Assembly: GCA_022578965.1 (NCBI GenBank)
Contig: MU400748.1
Location: 1-58,073, forward strand
Direction: 5' to 3'
DNA from: Xylaria sp. FL1777
Taxonomy: Eukaryota > Ascomycota > Sordariomycetes > Xylariales > Xylariaceae
Length of the DNA stretch: 58,073 nucleotides
Shown here: piece after piece, positions 36,130 to 48,286 of the stretch
Position numbering within the stretch: position 1 is the first letter of the stretch
Layout: every line of letters starts with the position of its first letter
Made by a program: the position numbers and the translations under genes
The notes under the pieces: model-generated
What the model saw: the letters and a program-made list of their open reading frames with translations, nothing else
What the model was told of the DNA's origin: nothing
The model's database searches: none

Positions 36130-38068
36130 ACAAAAAAAAAGCAAAGCTATTAAGCTAATAAAATAATACTAATTTATTATTAATTTAGCTATAAACTAAA
36201 GCTTAAATACGTTATATATATTAACTAGTTATTTTTTTGTTTTTAATTATATAATAAGAATTGCATTTATTGCTTTAAGTTTTAAAATATTTATGCTTTA
36301 TTAATAAGCTATACATAAAAATACTATAAATAAATTATAATATTTTTATAAAAAAGCTTTAAAATATTAATTATTAAACTTTAAAACATCTTTATATTAA
36401 AAAAAGCTAACTAAATATTTTTATTTATGCTTATTAGTAATAATTAATATAGCTTTATGCATATTTTTTTTAAAAAAAATAAAAGTAGCTTTTTAAGCTG
36501 CATATTTATAGTTTATAACTTGCATTTTAAGTGCAATTAAATAAGCATATTACTAGCATTAAAAATAGTTTTAATTTTATTAAAAAATTTTATAAAATTA
36601 GTTTAAATAAAGCTATTTATAGCATTTATATAAAAAAGCTTAATAGTTTAATAAGCTAAAAATTTACGTTTTATTACTAAGTGCTTATATTTAGTATAAT
36701 GTTTTTGTATTGCTAATTATTAGCTAAACTTTATATAAAATAAAAACAAAACAACTTATTTTTATGTTATTAATTTTGCTAATTAATTAAAACTAGGCTT
36801 TATAAGTTAACAAAAAACGCAGAAATACTTTTAAAAAGCAAAACTATATAGCTGCAAAGTTAATATAATAATTGTTTAAAGTTTTTTAAATAATAATATA
36901 ATTTTTATTTATAATAATTTTTTTATAGTTGTTTTTTTAAAAAACAAAAAAATAAACAAACTAATCTAATAATTCTTAAATATATATTATATTAAAATAT
37001 AATATAATAAATAGCTAACTTATTAATAAAACTAATCTAAAATAAATATAAATTAATTTATAGGTTTATATAAAGTATAGCTGTTTATATAGCTTATATA
37101 AGCTATTATTTTTAGATTTTTAAATTTGCAAACTATATTTAAAAGTAAGCTATTTTTTAGCTAAAATGCTTTTTTAAAACGTTTAAAATAAAGCTAATAT
37201 ATTAACAAATTACTTAAAACTATTGCTTTTTTAATAGTTTTATATTTTTTGTTTTTAGCTTTAGTAGTTTGTTTGCAAAGTTTATAAATAAAAGTTATAA
37301 TAAAAATAAACTAACGCTTAAATAGCATAAAAACTTTAATATTTGCATTAAAATTGAACTTATTTTTTGTGTTGTTTATATTAAAATTACGCAAGCTAGC
37401 ATTTAGATTTTCTTTAGAATTTATAAAGTTAAAATCATTTTTATTTTCATTTTTATTTTTTTTTTATAACTAATAAAAAGCTTAATAATATTTAAATTTT
37501 TATTAAAATTAAAGCTGTTTTAAAAAAAAAGCAAACTGCTAAAGTTTTTATTTTTATTACTAAAGTTATTAAACTTTTAGCAAAAAAGTTTATTAAAGTT
37601 TTGTTTTATAGTAAAATTAAACTTATTTTTAAATAAATTTAAACGTAAAACAAGTTGCAATAATTTTTTGCGTTTATATTTATAACTATAGCTTTAACTG
37701 CAATTATGTTTACGCGTACTACTTTTAACTACTATAAGTTTAAGCAGCATAATTATAATACAAATAATAATTAAAAAAAAAGCAAAAAAAATGTAAAATA
37801 AATATAAGATTAGCAATAATAAAATAAATAGCTAAAACTAAGTGTTTAATAGCAGCTAAAAAAAAAAGAAAAAAAAAAAAAAGAAAAAAAGAAACATATA
37901 GCAACAAAAATATAAGCGTAAGCCTTGCTATAAATATAGCACAAAACAAACATAACTTAACACATAAACATAAGCATAAATACATAAGTACTTTAACTAT
38001 TATACTATACAGGTATTTTATTTAATACATTACATTTATGCTTAATTGCTTTATATTATTTTATTTTA
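36130..38068 (+). other. Unexplained 1.9-kb 3' region of E1 copy 1
   Basis: Between the chromodomain and the 3' LTR, where gypsy elements usually have little sequence. Fully collinear with 51,190-53,143 of copy 2, so it is part of the element. One plus-strand frame over about 36,280-36,700 reads with mostly TAA/TAG stops (FKIFMLY, then YFYKKALKY, then LTKYFYLCLLVI), which hints at a lost ORF, but I cannot name it. It includes palindromes such as AGTAGCTTTTTAAGCTGC near 36,483 and the purine tract at 37,858-37,894. The 81-codon minus-strand frame at 37,740-37,985 lies across that tract and is probably a shadow. Confidence 0.6.
37858..37894 (+). repeat. A-rich purine tract in E1 copy 1
   Basis: A run of A interrupted by single G residues (37 purines). 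The equivalent site in copy 2 is a pure run of 39 A at 52,934-52,972. Confidence 0.85.
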
Positions 38069-38135
38069 CTATTTATACTTAAGATTAATTACTTTAATTA
38101 ATTTTACTTGTATATAAGTTAAAAACAACCTAATT

Positions 38136-38148
38136 AAAAAGAAAAAAA
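38136..38148 (+). promoter_or_regulatory. Putative E1 polypurine tract
   Basis: AAAAAGAAAAAAA lies four bases upstream of the LTR start at 38,153. This is the expected place for the plus-strand primer of E1 copy 1 and supports reading 38,153-38,345 as its 3' LTR. Confidence 0.5.
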
Positions 38149-38152
38149 TAAT

Positions 38153-38345
38153 TATTATAACTAAGCTACTTAAGTACTTTAGCACATATTACATATTACC
38201 TATATATATAAAATATTTCTTTTATACCTATTTTATAAGAGTTTTTTTTTTTCTTTAAGCTTTAGTTTTATTAAATACCTACTATAAAACTAGAGATATA
38301 TTAACTATTATACTTGACCTTTAATGCTTTATACCTCCCGTAATA
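38153..38345 (+). repeat. E1 short LTR shared by copies 1 and 2
   Basis: It starts TATTATAACTAAGC (ancestral TGTTATAAC) and ends CCTCCCGTAATA (ancestral GTAACA), giving TGTTA...TAACA ends. The internal sequence of E1 copy 2 (AAAACAAAAACATAAG) follows directly, without the roughly 436-bp segment seen after the two LTRs at 22,161 and 22,795. It therefore acts as the 3' LTR of copy 1 and the 5' LTR of copy 2. Confidence 0.75.
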
Positions 38346-38350
38346 AAAAC

Positions 38351-39370
38351 AAAAACATAAGAATTTTAGTAATAATAATAACTTTTTATTTTTTAGCTTT
38401 AATAAAAAACATAATTAAAAAAAACTTAAATATTAATTATATTAAAATTGCTTATATTATTATTAATGCTATTTATTTAAAAATGCTAATTTTAGCTAAT
38501 TATTAAAGTTTAATTATAACTTTTTTAATATAAAATTTATTTATTTATACTAGCTAAAATAAATAAAAAAACTTTAAACTATATTTAAAAAAGCTAATTA
38601 AAAGTTTTATTGCAATAAAAACAAGATTTTATATATATATAGCAATATAAACTAAAACTATAAAAATGCTTATTAATTAATATTATAAAAGTTATTAACC
38701 TTAAAAAAAAAACAATTTAAAACTAACTAAAAAGTATTTTTAAATTAAACTAAAACTTTGCTTAAATAGTTTACTTTTTTATACGCTAATATAAGCATAC
38801 AATTAAAACAAGCAAGTTAATAAGCTAACTAAAACTTAAAATTGTTTAATTAATATTTTGCTAGCATTAAACTTTAAAATATTTATTAAAACAAAAGCAA
38901 AAAAGCTTTATTATATTACTAAAAACTAAGCATATTACTTTAATAAAAGCTAATAAACTATTATAATTTATTGCTAACTATATAAGCTAATATAGTTAAT
39001 ATAGCATAATAACATTAAAAATTAATAATTAAAAAATAATGCTTAAATTATAACTAAAAAAAACCAAAGTTAAATATTACTTACATTATTAATAAATTAA
39101 CCTTAAATACTAAATAAAACTAAACTAATAATTAGCTTATTAATATTAACTGCAAAAATAATAATACTAGTTTAAATAACTAGAACTATTATTATAAAAG
39201 CAATAATTATAATAATAGCTATAATAATAATAACTAAAGATTTTATAAAAGCAATAATAGTTATAAAAACTAAAACTAATATTATAAAAGCAATAATACT
39301 AAAAGTTATAGTTGCTTTTAAAACTAAAAATACATAAATAACTAAAGTAATAATAATACTTATATTTTAA
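38351..39370 (+). pseudogene. E1 copy 2 gag remnant
   Basis: Uninterrupted counterpart of 23,429-24,460. A 60-codon open frame at 38,324-38,506 begins in the LTR and runs into gag (NKNIRILVIIITFYFLAL). The E3 empty site lies at its end near 39,371-39,385 (AAAAACTGTTATATTTTTAA). The Asn-rich C-terminal part is at about 39,190-39,330. Damaged by many TAA/TAG stops. Confidence 0.65.
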
Positions 39371-40673
39371 AAAACTGTTATATTTTTAAAACTTCTTTAA
39401 ATTAACTTTAAAACAACAATAAAAATAGTTTAAATTTAAATTTTTACAAGAATTTTATTTGCTATAGCTATAAATAACTTAGCTATATTACTTTTAATTG
39501 CTTTTAGCTTAAAAATAATAATAATAATAATAGTAATAACAAAAATAATAAATTTAATAGTTATACTAGCTATAATAATAACATTACTTAAAAATAAACT
39601 ATTTAAAAAATTTAAATAAATAAAAACTAAAACATAAATAAAAAAAACTAAAAATAACAATTAAAGTTTTATATATTTTTTTTATAAAAGCTATAGTACT
39701 TTAACTTAAAAAACAAGTAATAAGCTTAGCATTAATTATATTAGCTATAAGTTTTAAGCTAAAATTATTACTTTATATATTTATTTTATGCTATTTTTAT
39801 ACTTTTTATATTATTTATTTTATTAGCTTTATAAAACTACTTATTTAAACTTATGTTAATTTTAATTTATATATTAAATATAACTATATTAGTTTTATTT
39901 TTGCTTTTTATTATAAATTATAATAAGTACTTTTTTATATATTTATGTTATAATATGCTGCTAAAAATAGATTTTTTACTTATAAAGCTTATTAAGTTAT
40001 TTATAAATTAACTAATAATTATAGTATTACTTGCAGAATTAAGCATGCATATATAGCTATTAATTATAATTATTGCTTTAAAGGCAGCTTTTTTTTATTA
40101 TTTTAAACTACTTTAAAAAATAAAAAAATTATACTAGATTTAAGCACTAATTAATAGTTTTTTAAATTGTATTACTTTTAAATAAAATTATTTAGCTTAA
40201 CTAAGTTTATAAAAGCTTGCTAAAACTAAGCTTATTATTATACTATTATTTAATTACTTAAATTTATATAGCTTAAAAAGTTAAAAAAAAGTTCTAGTTG
40301 CTTTAATTTTATAGTAATTTTAAAGAAGTTTTATAATTTATTTAAGTTTTTTAATATTAATAAAGTAAACATATTGCTATAATTAAAGCAAAAAAACTTT
40401 GCTATTAAGCTAAAAAAAAACGCAGTTATATTTTATTTTTTTATATATTTATTAGCTTAAAATAAGCTAAAAAAAACTATAAAAATAGCTTAATAAAATA
40501 CTAAAAGCAAAAAAAATTAAAAAGTTTATTAGCTTTATTAATACTTTAATTTTTTTTATATTTAAAAAAAATAAAAGCTTATGTTTATATATAAATTATA
40601 AAAAACTTAATTAAGTTATATATAAAAATTAATATATTTTATTATTTATTTTAAAGCTATTTAATAAGATTTT
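39371..40673 (+). pseudogene. E1 copy 2 protease region and start of reverse transcriptase
   Basis: Collinear with 32,149-33,443. It ends within the polymerase at the reading FNKILK just before E2. The minus-strand open frame 39,436-39,660 is a shadow, almost identical to the one at 32,210-32,431 in copy 1. Confidence 0.65.
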
Positions 40674-40678
40674 AAAAG
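40674..40678. repeat. Target-site duplication of E2 (left)
   Basis: AAAAG, repeated at 48,523-48,527. The empty site in E1 copy 1 is AAAAG at 33,444-33,448. Confidence 0.9.
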
Positions 40679-40914
40679 TAATAGGTATCTTTAGAGGTAT
40701 AAGTAGAAAAAATGTATATTAAAATAAAGTAAAAAGAAAAAAGGTTATAACTTTTAGTCCGCAGAATAATTTTATTTATGTATATAAGTGGCCTTACTAG
40801 GTTAAGTGGCCTTTACTATGCTAGTCCGGAATAACGTATAGCCTTATAAGCAAGCTACGCACTAGCTTTATAAAATAAGCTAGATTATTAATACACCTTT
40901 ATAAGGTCGTATTA
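40679..40914 (-). repeat. E2 3' LTR (left)
   Basis: 236 bp, starts TAATAGGTATC and ends AAGGTCGTATTA (ancestral TGATAGG...GTATCA). All differences from the right LTR that I can see are transitions. It contains the run TAAGTGGCCTTACTAGGTTA and a GCAAGCTACGCACTAGC motif kept in both LTRs. Confidence 0.92.
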
Positions 40915-41119
40915 AAATGCTGGCTATATAAAAAGGCTGCTAACTTTAGTAGCTTTAATACTTTTATACTAATAGCTTATTTAATCTTTTATTTTTTTTA
41001 TTTCTTTTGATCTGTTTTTTGAGGTTGCTTTTGTTTTTGAGGGACTTAACTAGCTACTTTAGCTTGTATATTAGAGCGAAATCTATTGTGTTTTTAGTAT
41101 TTTTTAATTAGTTTTTTAC

Positions 41120-41405
41120 TGTAATGCAACTGCTACTTTGTTTTTTACTTGTTGTATTTATAGCTTTATTTTTTTTATTTAATAAGGTAATTATAACTAT
41201 TTTTTTTTTGATTTAGTTTGTAATTAAGGATAGTTTTTATTTTATATATATTACCTTTTTTTTTGTTTAAGTTTTCTTGTTTAGCTTTTATAGGTCCTAG
41301 TAGCAAAATTGTTTTTTTAAAGGAATTCTCTTTTTTAGGTGCTAAACATAGATGCTTAACTAAGATAACAGGGTGGATAGTATAATTATTAAGGAAGTCC
41401 AATTT
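41120..41405 (-). pseudogene. E2 integrase C-terminus and chromodomain
   Basis: A minus-strand open frame (41,402-41,175) reads TIHPVILVKHLCLAPKK and later NIYKIKTILNYKLNQKK and NSYNYLIK. It is closed by a TAA where Trp is expected, and the frame continues KK-stop-SYKYN. This matches a chromodomain (YEVE-ILDYRLNRRK-YEYLVKWKGW--YNEW). It is the clearest protein text in the window. Chromodomains direct integration to marked chromatin in known chromoviruses. Confidence 0.85.
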
Positions 41406-41599
41406 ATAAGCTAAGTTGCTAACTTTTCTTTTGACTATTTAAAAACTTAATTGTTGTTGCGAAAACTTCTAGCTAGGCTTTTTAAGCAAGTAATATTTTT
41501 TATGTAGTTATAAATACACTTTATTGCTTTTTTTGTACTTTATAAACTGGTGCTTTGCGTTATACTTTTGTTTAGTAGTAGCTCGAGCAAAATCTAAAG

Positions 41600-42290
41600 C
41601 TAAATAAACATTTTAATGAAGGTAGTTTTGTAAAAATTAGATATTTTTAAACAACTTTAGATTTTTAACGTTTGTAATAGTTTTTATTGCTTTAGGAAAT
41701 CTAAATCTAAATAATAACTTATATAGTATAAATTGTGTTGCTTTTAAGTATGCTACATTTAAGTTTTATTGTAAAAATAGTATAATGTTTACTTAGTTTG
41801 CTTTTAAATTAGTAAAGTTATAAAACCTAAAAGCAATTTTTATAGTTTAGTTTTTGCGTTTAAAAAAACTATTAGCTTAGAAGTAATACGCTGTAGTTAT
41901 TAATAGTTTAGTTTTTAAGGCTTTTTATATTTTTTGCTAAAACTTCGAAGTAAACTTTTTATTTTGGTCTGAAATAATGCTTTTAAAAATTTTTTAATTG
42001 CTTAATAGCAATTATTTAGTTATTGCTGTTTTTTATTCCTTAGTTATATATTTTCTATTTTTAGAAATAAAAAGATTACGTTTAAAAGTATAACAAGTAG
42101 CTATTATTATTGCGTTATATGTATTATAGTATAATTTGTTTTTATTTAGCTATTATAAAGTACCTTTAGCTTTAGTTAGTAGTAATTTTATAATAAAATC
42201 AATAGCTATTATTTATATAAGCAGGTATTCTTTAAGTTGAATTAGCTTTAGGCTATTAACCGGTTATTATTTATTTGTTTAGTTCAAGTT
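41600..42290 (-). pseudogene. E2 integrase core remnant
   Basis: The minus strand reads KEYLLI, then IAIDFIIKLLLTKAKG at about 42,210-42,160 (first catalytic Asp preserved in DFI). AIIIATCYTFKRNLFISKN follows at about 42,120-42,060 (for AIMVATCRFTKR-LFIPG). IISDQNKKFTSKF is at about 41,965-41,930 (for IISDRDPKFTS-F, second Asp preserved). TAYYF-AN-FFKRKN-TIKIA is at about 41,900-41,840 (for TAYHPQTDGQSERTNQT-EIA, the Glu region). The frame is interrupted by TAA/TAG stops. It keeps more catalytic residues than E1 or E3. Confidence 0.88.
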
Positions 42291-44110
42291 ATATATGTTG
42301 CAATATTTAATATATTTCTTTATTATTTAGGTTTTATTAGCTATTAAATATAGCTTTAGTGTATGTATTATTTTTTTTATTCTGTAGTAGTGCTTTTTAT
42401 TATAAGCTATTTTAAGTACTTTTTTAATTATGTTATATAGTATATATAGCTATTTAATGCCTTTATAAGTATTATAAATTAATTTATCTAATATTAAATC
42501 AAAAAAATAGCCAAGCTTAAAAAAAGTATTAATGTTTTTGTTAGTTATTTTTTTTATGTTTTTTAAAACCTTAGCGTACTTATAGTTGGTTTTATATGCT
42601 GCTTTAAAGTTTTAAAGCATAGATTTATTTATTATAGCTTTAGATATAGCTACGTAAAACATTAAGTTTGCATTGTTTTATATTATATTTAGTGTAGCTA
42701 GTTTGTTTAACTGCTTTAGCTTTTTTTTAGCGTTTATTATATTTATTATATTTTGCAAGCAGTTTAAGGCATTAGGCATATAATTTAGCTGTTTTAATAA
42801 GTAATATATATATAGTTTATATTGCAATAAGTATATTAATAAGTTAATTAGCTTTTTGTTTGCATAGTTTATAGCGGTTATTTTTAAGCTAGTTTGCTTA
42901 ACTATTTCTTTTATTGCTAAATAGTCTGTTAGGACTATTATAAAGCGCTTGTTTAAATATATTATTGTGTATAATTTTTTTAAAGCTTAAATTAAATAAG
43001 CTATTTTTAACTTAAAAAAGCTATAGTAAATTTTTGCTTTTGCTAGCAATTTATTAAAATATATTATTAGTTGTATATTTATAAATAGTATAATATTGCT
43101 AAAAACCTATGTATATTTTAGCTTAAGCTAAAATACTATTACGTTAAACTTTTTTTGCTAAAAGCTATTTATTTAAAGAAATAGGTCTTTAATTAAATTG
43201 TAATAATATAATGTTGTCTTTTTATATATTGCATTCTATATAGCGTTAAACAAAGCAATTTTAGCTTTTGTAAGCGTATAATACGTAAATTATATGTAAG
43301 CTTTCTGTTTATTAGGTTTTCCGGTTTTTAGCTTTTTAAACTTCTGTTCTTAAGCAAAAAGTGCAGCTTTTCTTTTTTGTAATAGTTTACTTAGTTTTAT
43401 ATAATATAGTATAAAATTACAAAGAAAACTAAACGTTTTAATATATATTTCGAAAGCTTTTAGTTAATTAAAAAAAGCTAAATTGCAAAACGCTACAATA
43501 TAACTTTTTATATTTGCTAGTTTAAATGTATTAACGCAGAATTTTAATAAGTTTATTAACGAGTACTTAATAAAAAACTTCGTAGAAAATATAGCAATGT
43601 TTTTTTCTTAAAAAAAGCTAAAGATAGTTTTTAAGTGTTTTTTGTACTGCTTTGCTATGTTTAAAAATATTATAATATTATTTATAAAAGCTTTACAAAA
43701 GTTATATAAACAAAACAGTTTATTTATAAACTGTTAAATATATGTAAAACTATTATAAAAACTTATTATTGCTACTTAGTACTGTTTAATACTTTAAGAA
43801 CTTATTATAGTAAACTTATTTTTATAGTTTAAATGTACTAAAAACTAATAAAAAAATGCTATAGCGTTAATTATAGTTATAAAATGCTTATTTTGCAAAA
43901 ATACAATAACTTTAGCTTATAAAAGCAAAAAGTAGTTATTAAGTATTGCTACTTTATTAATATTCTTTATGTTTACTATAACTTGTTTTTTTTGTTTTAT
44001 TGCTTTTTGTTTAGCTATTTTATTAAAAACGTTTTATTAAGCAATAAAAACTAAGTAAACAAAAGGAGTTAAATTATTAACTTACTTTATTTTTTTTTAG
44101 TTATATAATC
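42290..44110 (-). pseudogene. E2 reverse transcriptase and RNase H remnant
   Basis: The minus strand shows NAIAFFY-FLVHLNYKNKFT at about 43,870-43,810 (for N-IAAFHRLRIHPDDEDKT). Then comes FINKLFCLYNFCKAFINNIIIF ending at 43,668, with the INN codons at 43,685-43,677 (for FVDD). The PFGL region between them is damaged but collinear. RNase H should lie between about 43,400 and 42,900 and the integrase zinc-binding part between 42,900 and 42,300. I did not find clear motifs for either. Asp-to-Asn change plus TAA/TAG stops inactivate it. Confidence 0.85.
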
Positions 44111-44589
44111 TGTTATAATATTTATTTAAAACATTTATGTTTTTTTGGCTTAAAGGGTACAACTCACTGCTAAATTTTGCAGTTTAGTTTTGCTATTTTT
44201 TTATTAAGGAAATTTTTATTTGTTAGTTTTTTGGTATATTTACTGTTTTTTTGTTTTTTTAAATGTTAAAGGATTTTGCTATTTTTTTGAATTTTTTTGC
44301 AAGAAAAGCTTGCTTAGTATATATATATATACTTATGTTTATTACAATTTTTGGCAAATTTTATGGTTTTTTAATGCTTAGCGCTAATTGTATATTAGGG
44401 ATCTTAGGTTAAGGGTTCTTTAGGATAAGTGTAGAACTAATATAACTTGTTTTATTTGCTTTGTTAATTATTACTTTTATTTAGTTAGTAAAAAGTATTT
44501 TTAAAGCAAATATAGCTAAATGTTTAATTGCTAAGTTAATAATTTCTTTTAACGTAAATATATTTTAAGCAGAATTAATTTTGTAGCTA

Positions 44590-45040
44590 TTGCAGTAGTT
44601 AAAAGTATTACATTAAACTTACTATTTATACTTATTGTTATAGTTATACGGTTAAAAGGTTTAGGGTTTTTTGCTAATTCTAGCTTTTTAAATATAGCAC
44701 TATGTAATAGTTTATATGTTACGTTAGTAGTTATTTAGCTACTTTACGGTGTTATATTAATAGTGCTATTACTAAAGGTTGTTTAGTTTATGCTTTTTAT
44801 AAAACTTACTGCTGCTGCAGCAATAAATGCTATTGTTTTTAACGTGCTTTTAAGCAAAACGTTAAAGTGGTTAATATATTTGTTTTTATATATTAACTTA
44901 AGTTTTGTACTTTTTGCAATTATTATATGCTTGCTTAACGTGTTCTTTAAAAGTACTGCTTTTGGTATTTTAGCGTTAAGCAAAGTATTTATAGCAGCTA
45001 GTATAAACTTTTTAGCTATAAAACAAAAGTTATAGTTAAT
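44590..45040 (-). pseudogene. E2 protease-region remnant
   Basis: Minus-strand text TIAFIAAAAVSFIKSIN at about 44,835-44,785 resembles the A-ID-GA--SFI protease box of fungal gypsy elements with Asp and Gly lost. It is followed by LLHSAIFKKLELAKNPKPFN (about 44,715-44,655) and ITISINSKFNVILLTTAIA. Two overlapping open frames (44,783-44,983 minus and 44,790-45,035 plus) fall here; the minus one is the sense frame. Confidence 0.55.
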
Positions 45041-47800
45041 AAGTAAAGCTTTATAGTTTATTGCTATATAAGTAAACTTTTTGTTTTTAAGGTTTACTTT
45101 TTTTTTGCTTGTTATTTGTTATATATACTTATGCTTACGAGTAATAGCTTTAAACTTTACTTAGAAGTTCTTTAACGCTAAAAATATTATAAGGCTTATA
45201 TTAAAGTTAATGTTTGCTTTATATAAAACAAAGAAGTTATTGCTTAGTAAAGCACTAATAGTAAAGTCTTTAACTATTTATGCTTTTTTTTTGAATTTTT
45301 AAATAGCTAGTTTATTTTTTTTGTTTATTTTTTTGCAAAAGAATTTAAACTTAGCTTATTAAATATATTTTACTTTTTTAGCCCTAAGTCCTTTAGCGTT
45401 ATAAACACGGTTTTTAATCTTGTGTTTTAATTTGCTAAAAAGATTTTTAAATATATATAAATTTTCTGCTCTTAGGTCACTATATATGCTTATTATCTTT
45501 TTGCTTAAAAAATTTATTACATTAAGACGTAAGTAAGTATAGCGTAAATATTTAGCGTTTTTTTTTATATTATAGTTAGGAGCTTTTTTTACTTTGGCTT
45601 TTTAAGGGGTTTTTTAAGCGCGGAGTTCTTTAGTTTGTTTTTAAGGCTTCTTAGGTTTTTAAGGTTTTTTGGGTTTTTTGTTTAGTTGCTTAACCTTTTT
45701 TTGTATTACTAACTAATAATAGCTAAAGTGTTTAAACAGTTAGTTACGTAATGCTAACAATTTGTTGCAATATTTGTAGGTTTTTTTACTAAGGTTAAAA
45801 AAAAAGCGTGTTAAAAAAAAGTTTAGTGTTATAAGCTTTTTAAGCTTTACTGTTAGCTTATATTTATAAAAATAAGCTTTTTTATTATTTAGAGACTTAA
45901 ATTTAGCGTAATATTAGTAGTAAGTTAATTTTAAATTAAGCTATTGTAAAGTTTTTGCTATATAGTAAAACTGCTTGTTTTTTAATAAATAGTAATTAGT
46001 AAATTAACTTTTTTTATTTTTAGTTATAAAATGTACTCTTAATTGATTGTTTTTTTTGTTGTGGTTATTATATTTATTGTTGTGTGTTTTGCTTAAGTTA
46101 TGCTTATTTAAGCTACGCTAGTAAAAGTTACATAAGCAATCTTTATTTTAGTTTTTGCTTTAGTTGTTTTGTTTGTTCTAGCTTTTGTTATAGTAATAAA
46201 AGCGGTTTAATGACTTATTTTTATTGCTTTTGCCTTAATTTTAATTATAATTACAGTTGTAATTATAGTTATAATTATAGTTCTAATTGTAATCCTGTTA
46301 ATAAGTATAGTTATAGTAGCGATTTCTGTTTTGTTTAAAGCATTAGTTATTATTTTGTTTTTTGCTGCAATAGCAGTTAAATAAACAGTTTTAAAACTTA
46401 TTTTTGTAGTAACTACGTTTATTTTTATACTTTTTTTGCAAGCTTTAAAATGTTAAATGTTTTTGTTTAAATAATGTAGCAAATTAAACATAAAAAGCAT
46501 TAAGATATACTTTTTTTGCTTTTTTGCTAAAGACTTTTTTAGCTAGGTTTTATAAATTACTTTTGGCTTTATATATTTTTTTTATGTATTGCTTTAAAGT
46601 ATAGTAATTGCGCAGTAGTTTTAAGAACTGCTTAATTTTTAATTCTATGCTATTATAAATTTAAAACATAATGCTTTTTTAGTTAACGTTTTTAGCTTTA
46701 AGTATGCTTATAGCTTTTGCGTACTAAAGTTTTTTTTGTATAAACTGCAGAAAAGCGTACTTATTGCAGTAAATATAAGCTAAAGTAAGTTTTTTTTTTT
46801 TAAACCTTTTAGTTGCAATACTAGTATTTATAGCAAATCATTTTGTTATTTTTTTTATAATGCCTTTAAGTTTTTTAGCATGCATTTTAGTTTTTTTAGT
46901 TAGTATAATTTTATTGTTTTATTATAAAAAAGCTAATCTTATAAGTAAAGTTAAAAACATTGTTATAATTTGTTTTTTGTTTGCGTAGCTTGTTTTTAGG
47001 TTTGCTTTAAAAGAATTAAGCTAGTTAAAAAAAAAGTAAACGTTTATAAAAATTACGTTTTTGCTTTCTGTAATAACGCTAAGATTATTAAGGTTATTAT
47101 ACTTAAAATTAAAGGTTTTTACTTTTTTGCGCTTTAGCTTAATATTATTTGTTAAGGTTATGCTTTAAGTAGTTATTGTATTTAAAGTGTTGTTTTATTA
47201 ATTAATAGAAAGCAAGCTAAAAATATTGCTATTGCTGCTAAAGCTACTAGAGCTAAAACTGTTAAAGTTATATAGGTTATTATTATAACGTTTTTTTTTG
47301 TATTAAGTACTTCTTTGTTTAAAGAGCTTAGAAGGCTTAAGAGGTTTAAATAGTTAAAGTGGTTAAAGGTTAAGTAAAAGAAATAGGAGCTGTATAACTT
47401 TTATGGTTTTTTAAAGGCGGTTTAAGTTCTAGTTGCTTAAGTTGTTTTTATTAAGTAGTAGTAGCTTTTTTAAAGATTTTATAACTTCTTTAAACTGTTT
47501 TTTGTAGTTAGCAGTTATTTCGATTTGCTGTTTTAGTAGATATATAATATTATTTAGTTATTTATTTACTTTAGTGAACTTATTATTAACCTTAGTAAGT
47601 GCTATTTTGTACTTTTTGCTTTTTAAGTATAAATACTTTATTGTTTTGTTATTAAGTCTAATTTTTTTAAGTGTAGTATTATCTAGTTTTATTATAGCTA
47701 AGTTTTTTTTTAGTAATTCTGTTTAAGACTTAGACCAAGTAGTTAGCTTTAAAAATAGTAAAGCAAACTAAAATAGGTTTAATTTGTTGCTTTAGCTAGC
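45040..47800 (-). pseudogene. E2 gag and linker region
   Basis: By order this is gag with its C-terminus towards 46,000. The minus strand at about 46,330-46,230 encodes a Tyr/Asn-rich low-complexity stretch (NYNYNYNYNCNYN), from tandem ATAATT-type words. It is followed at about 46,145-46,090 by a Cys-containing stretch (KDCLCNFY, RSLNKHNLSK), probably the remains of a zinc knuckle and similar in place and flavour to the E1 motif cut by E3. The plus-strand 84-codon frame at 46,084-46,338 is its antisense shadow. The N-terminal part near 47,700 has no named motif. Limits are approximate. Confidence 0.55.
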
Positions 47801-48286
47801 TATAATATATTATAGTAATGCGGGGTAAATAGCAAAATAAAGAAAAAAGAAAAGGTGTATGTTTTTGTACTATTAATTAACTAAAGAGTAATTTGTAATA
47901 TTTGCTATGCAAAATATAAAGGTATATTGCAAAGCGTACTTAATTTTGTAAGTTTGCGCTTTATTTAATTAACTAATAAACTTACTTGTTTATATTTTTA
48001 AATAATAAGCTAACTAAAGTTTGCACTTGTGTTTAATTAGCTAATAGGTAAAATATGTTTGCGTTAGCTTAGCATAACTAACAAGCAAGTGTTTTAGACT
48101 TAGCAAAAAGTGCTGCATACTAAAGCATAAATGTAGGTAAGGTATAAGGTTTTAACTAGGGTTAAAGTAGTAATTTTTACAAGAAAGATTAATGGTTTTT
48201 ACGAAAAAAGTAAACTGTTTTTATAAAAGAAGCTGTTTTAGTTTAGTTTGGTTTTTATAAATAAAACGTAAATGGAAGCACTATTT
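47800..48286 (-). other. E2 leader with putative primer-binding site
   Basis: Non-coding leader between the 5' LTR and gag. Read on the minus strand, three bases after the LTR comes TAGTGCTTCCATTTACG (48,283-48,267). If TAG is a RIPed TGG, this is a primer-binding site complementary to a tRNA ending GGAAGCACCA. Fungal threonine tRNAs have such an acceptor arm, but that match is from general knowledge and extends over only about 11 bases. Confidence 0.5.

Larger units (their letters stand above)
22795..38345 (+). mobile_element. E1 copy 1, Ty3/gypsy chromovirus interrupted by E3
   Basis: 5' LTR unit at 22,795, internal region 23,429-38,152 (split by E3 at 24,461-32,148), and 3' LTR at 38,153-38,345 preceded by the polypurine run at 38,136-38,148. 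The order of readable domains (gag, then reverse transcriptase, integrase and chromodomain, all on the plus strand) makes this a Ty3/gypsy chromovirus. Ty1/copia is excluded because integrase lies downstream of the polymerase. Without E3 the element is about 7.9 kb. It is heavily RIPed. E1 copy 2 is the same element directly downstream, sharing the LTR at 38,153. Confidence 0.85.

Noticed and set aside
44390..44425. TTAGGG-like words as an interstitial telomere repeat
   Set aside because: Only single imperfect words inside E2 coding sequence; no tandem array.
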